Shown: positions 6,674 through 6,689 of the stretch, piece after piece
Numbering within the stretch: position 1 is the first letter of the stretch
Layout of the letters: each line of letters opens with the position of its first letter
NCBI GenBank assembly: GCA_030620925.1
Contig: JAUXIQ010000112.1
Location: 1 to 6,689, forward strand
Direction of reading: 5' to 3'
Source: Nitrospinota bacterium
Lineage (GTDB): Bacteria; JAUXIQ01
DNA: 6,689 bases
Translations under genes and position numbers: made by a program
The notes under the pieces: model-generated
The model's input: the letters and a program-made list of their open reading frames with translations, nothing else
Told to the model about the DNA's origin: nothing
The model's database searches: none

Positions 6674-6689
6674 TACTATACAGTCCTCA

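Noticed and set aside
6676-6684. ACTGTATA-like half of an E. coli LexA box upstream of dinG (on the - strand)
   Set aside because: The right half (ACAG) is missing and the sequence continues as AACC. E. coli-type boxes are not expected if the host is a deltaproteobacterium, whose LexA sites differ.

Overview
The window holds five protein genes in three blocks. The host looks like an anaerobic, moderately GC-rich bacterium of the Deltaproteobacteria/Desulfobacterota type. That placement is an inference from my memory of a JAMM-DinG helicase architecture in that group, plus strong G-rich ribosome binding sites and free use of ATA and AGG/AGA codons. No rRNA or marker gene is present, so the taxonomy is weak.

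Block 1 (about 2-3024, + strand) is an iron(III) ABC uptake operon in the order fbpA (C-terminal end only), fbpB, fbpC. The periplasmic binding protein would deliver ferric iron to the two-domain FbpB permease, and the FbpC ATPase would power import. Gaps of 36 and 17 bases argue for one transcript. Its promoter, and any Fur operator, lie left of the window. A plausible intrinsic terminator at 3112-3141 closes the block, about 90 bases after fbpC.

Block 2 (3180-4016, + strand) is a stand-alone nitrilase-superfamily amidohydrolase with a GTG start behind a very strong Shine-Dalgarno. Its Glu-Lys-Cys triad is intact, but its substrate cannot be told from sequence. It converges on block 3 across a 68-base gap.

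Block 3 (4085-6637, - strand) is a large DinG/XPD-type superfamily 2 helicase with a four-cysteine iron-sulfur cluster signature. An apparently complete RadC-like JAMM metalloprotease-fold domain is fused to its N-terminus, at the place where Firmicutes DinG proteins carry an exonuclease. This fusion is the most interesting object in the window. The start codon is ambiguous between the first Met and Met14. The last 52 bases of the window hold a possible promoter and an inverted repeat in front of it.

I saw no tRNA, rRNA, CRISPR array, insertion sequence or long repeat. Sampled lines show the iron operon is visibly less GC-rich than the two genes to its right, which may mean a different origin.
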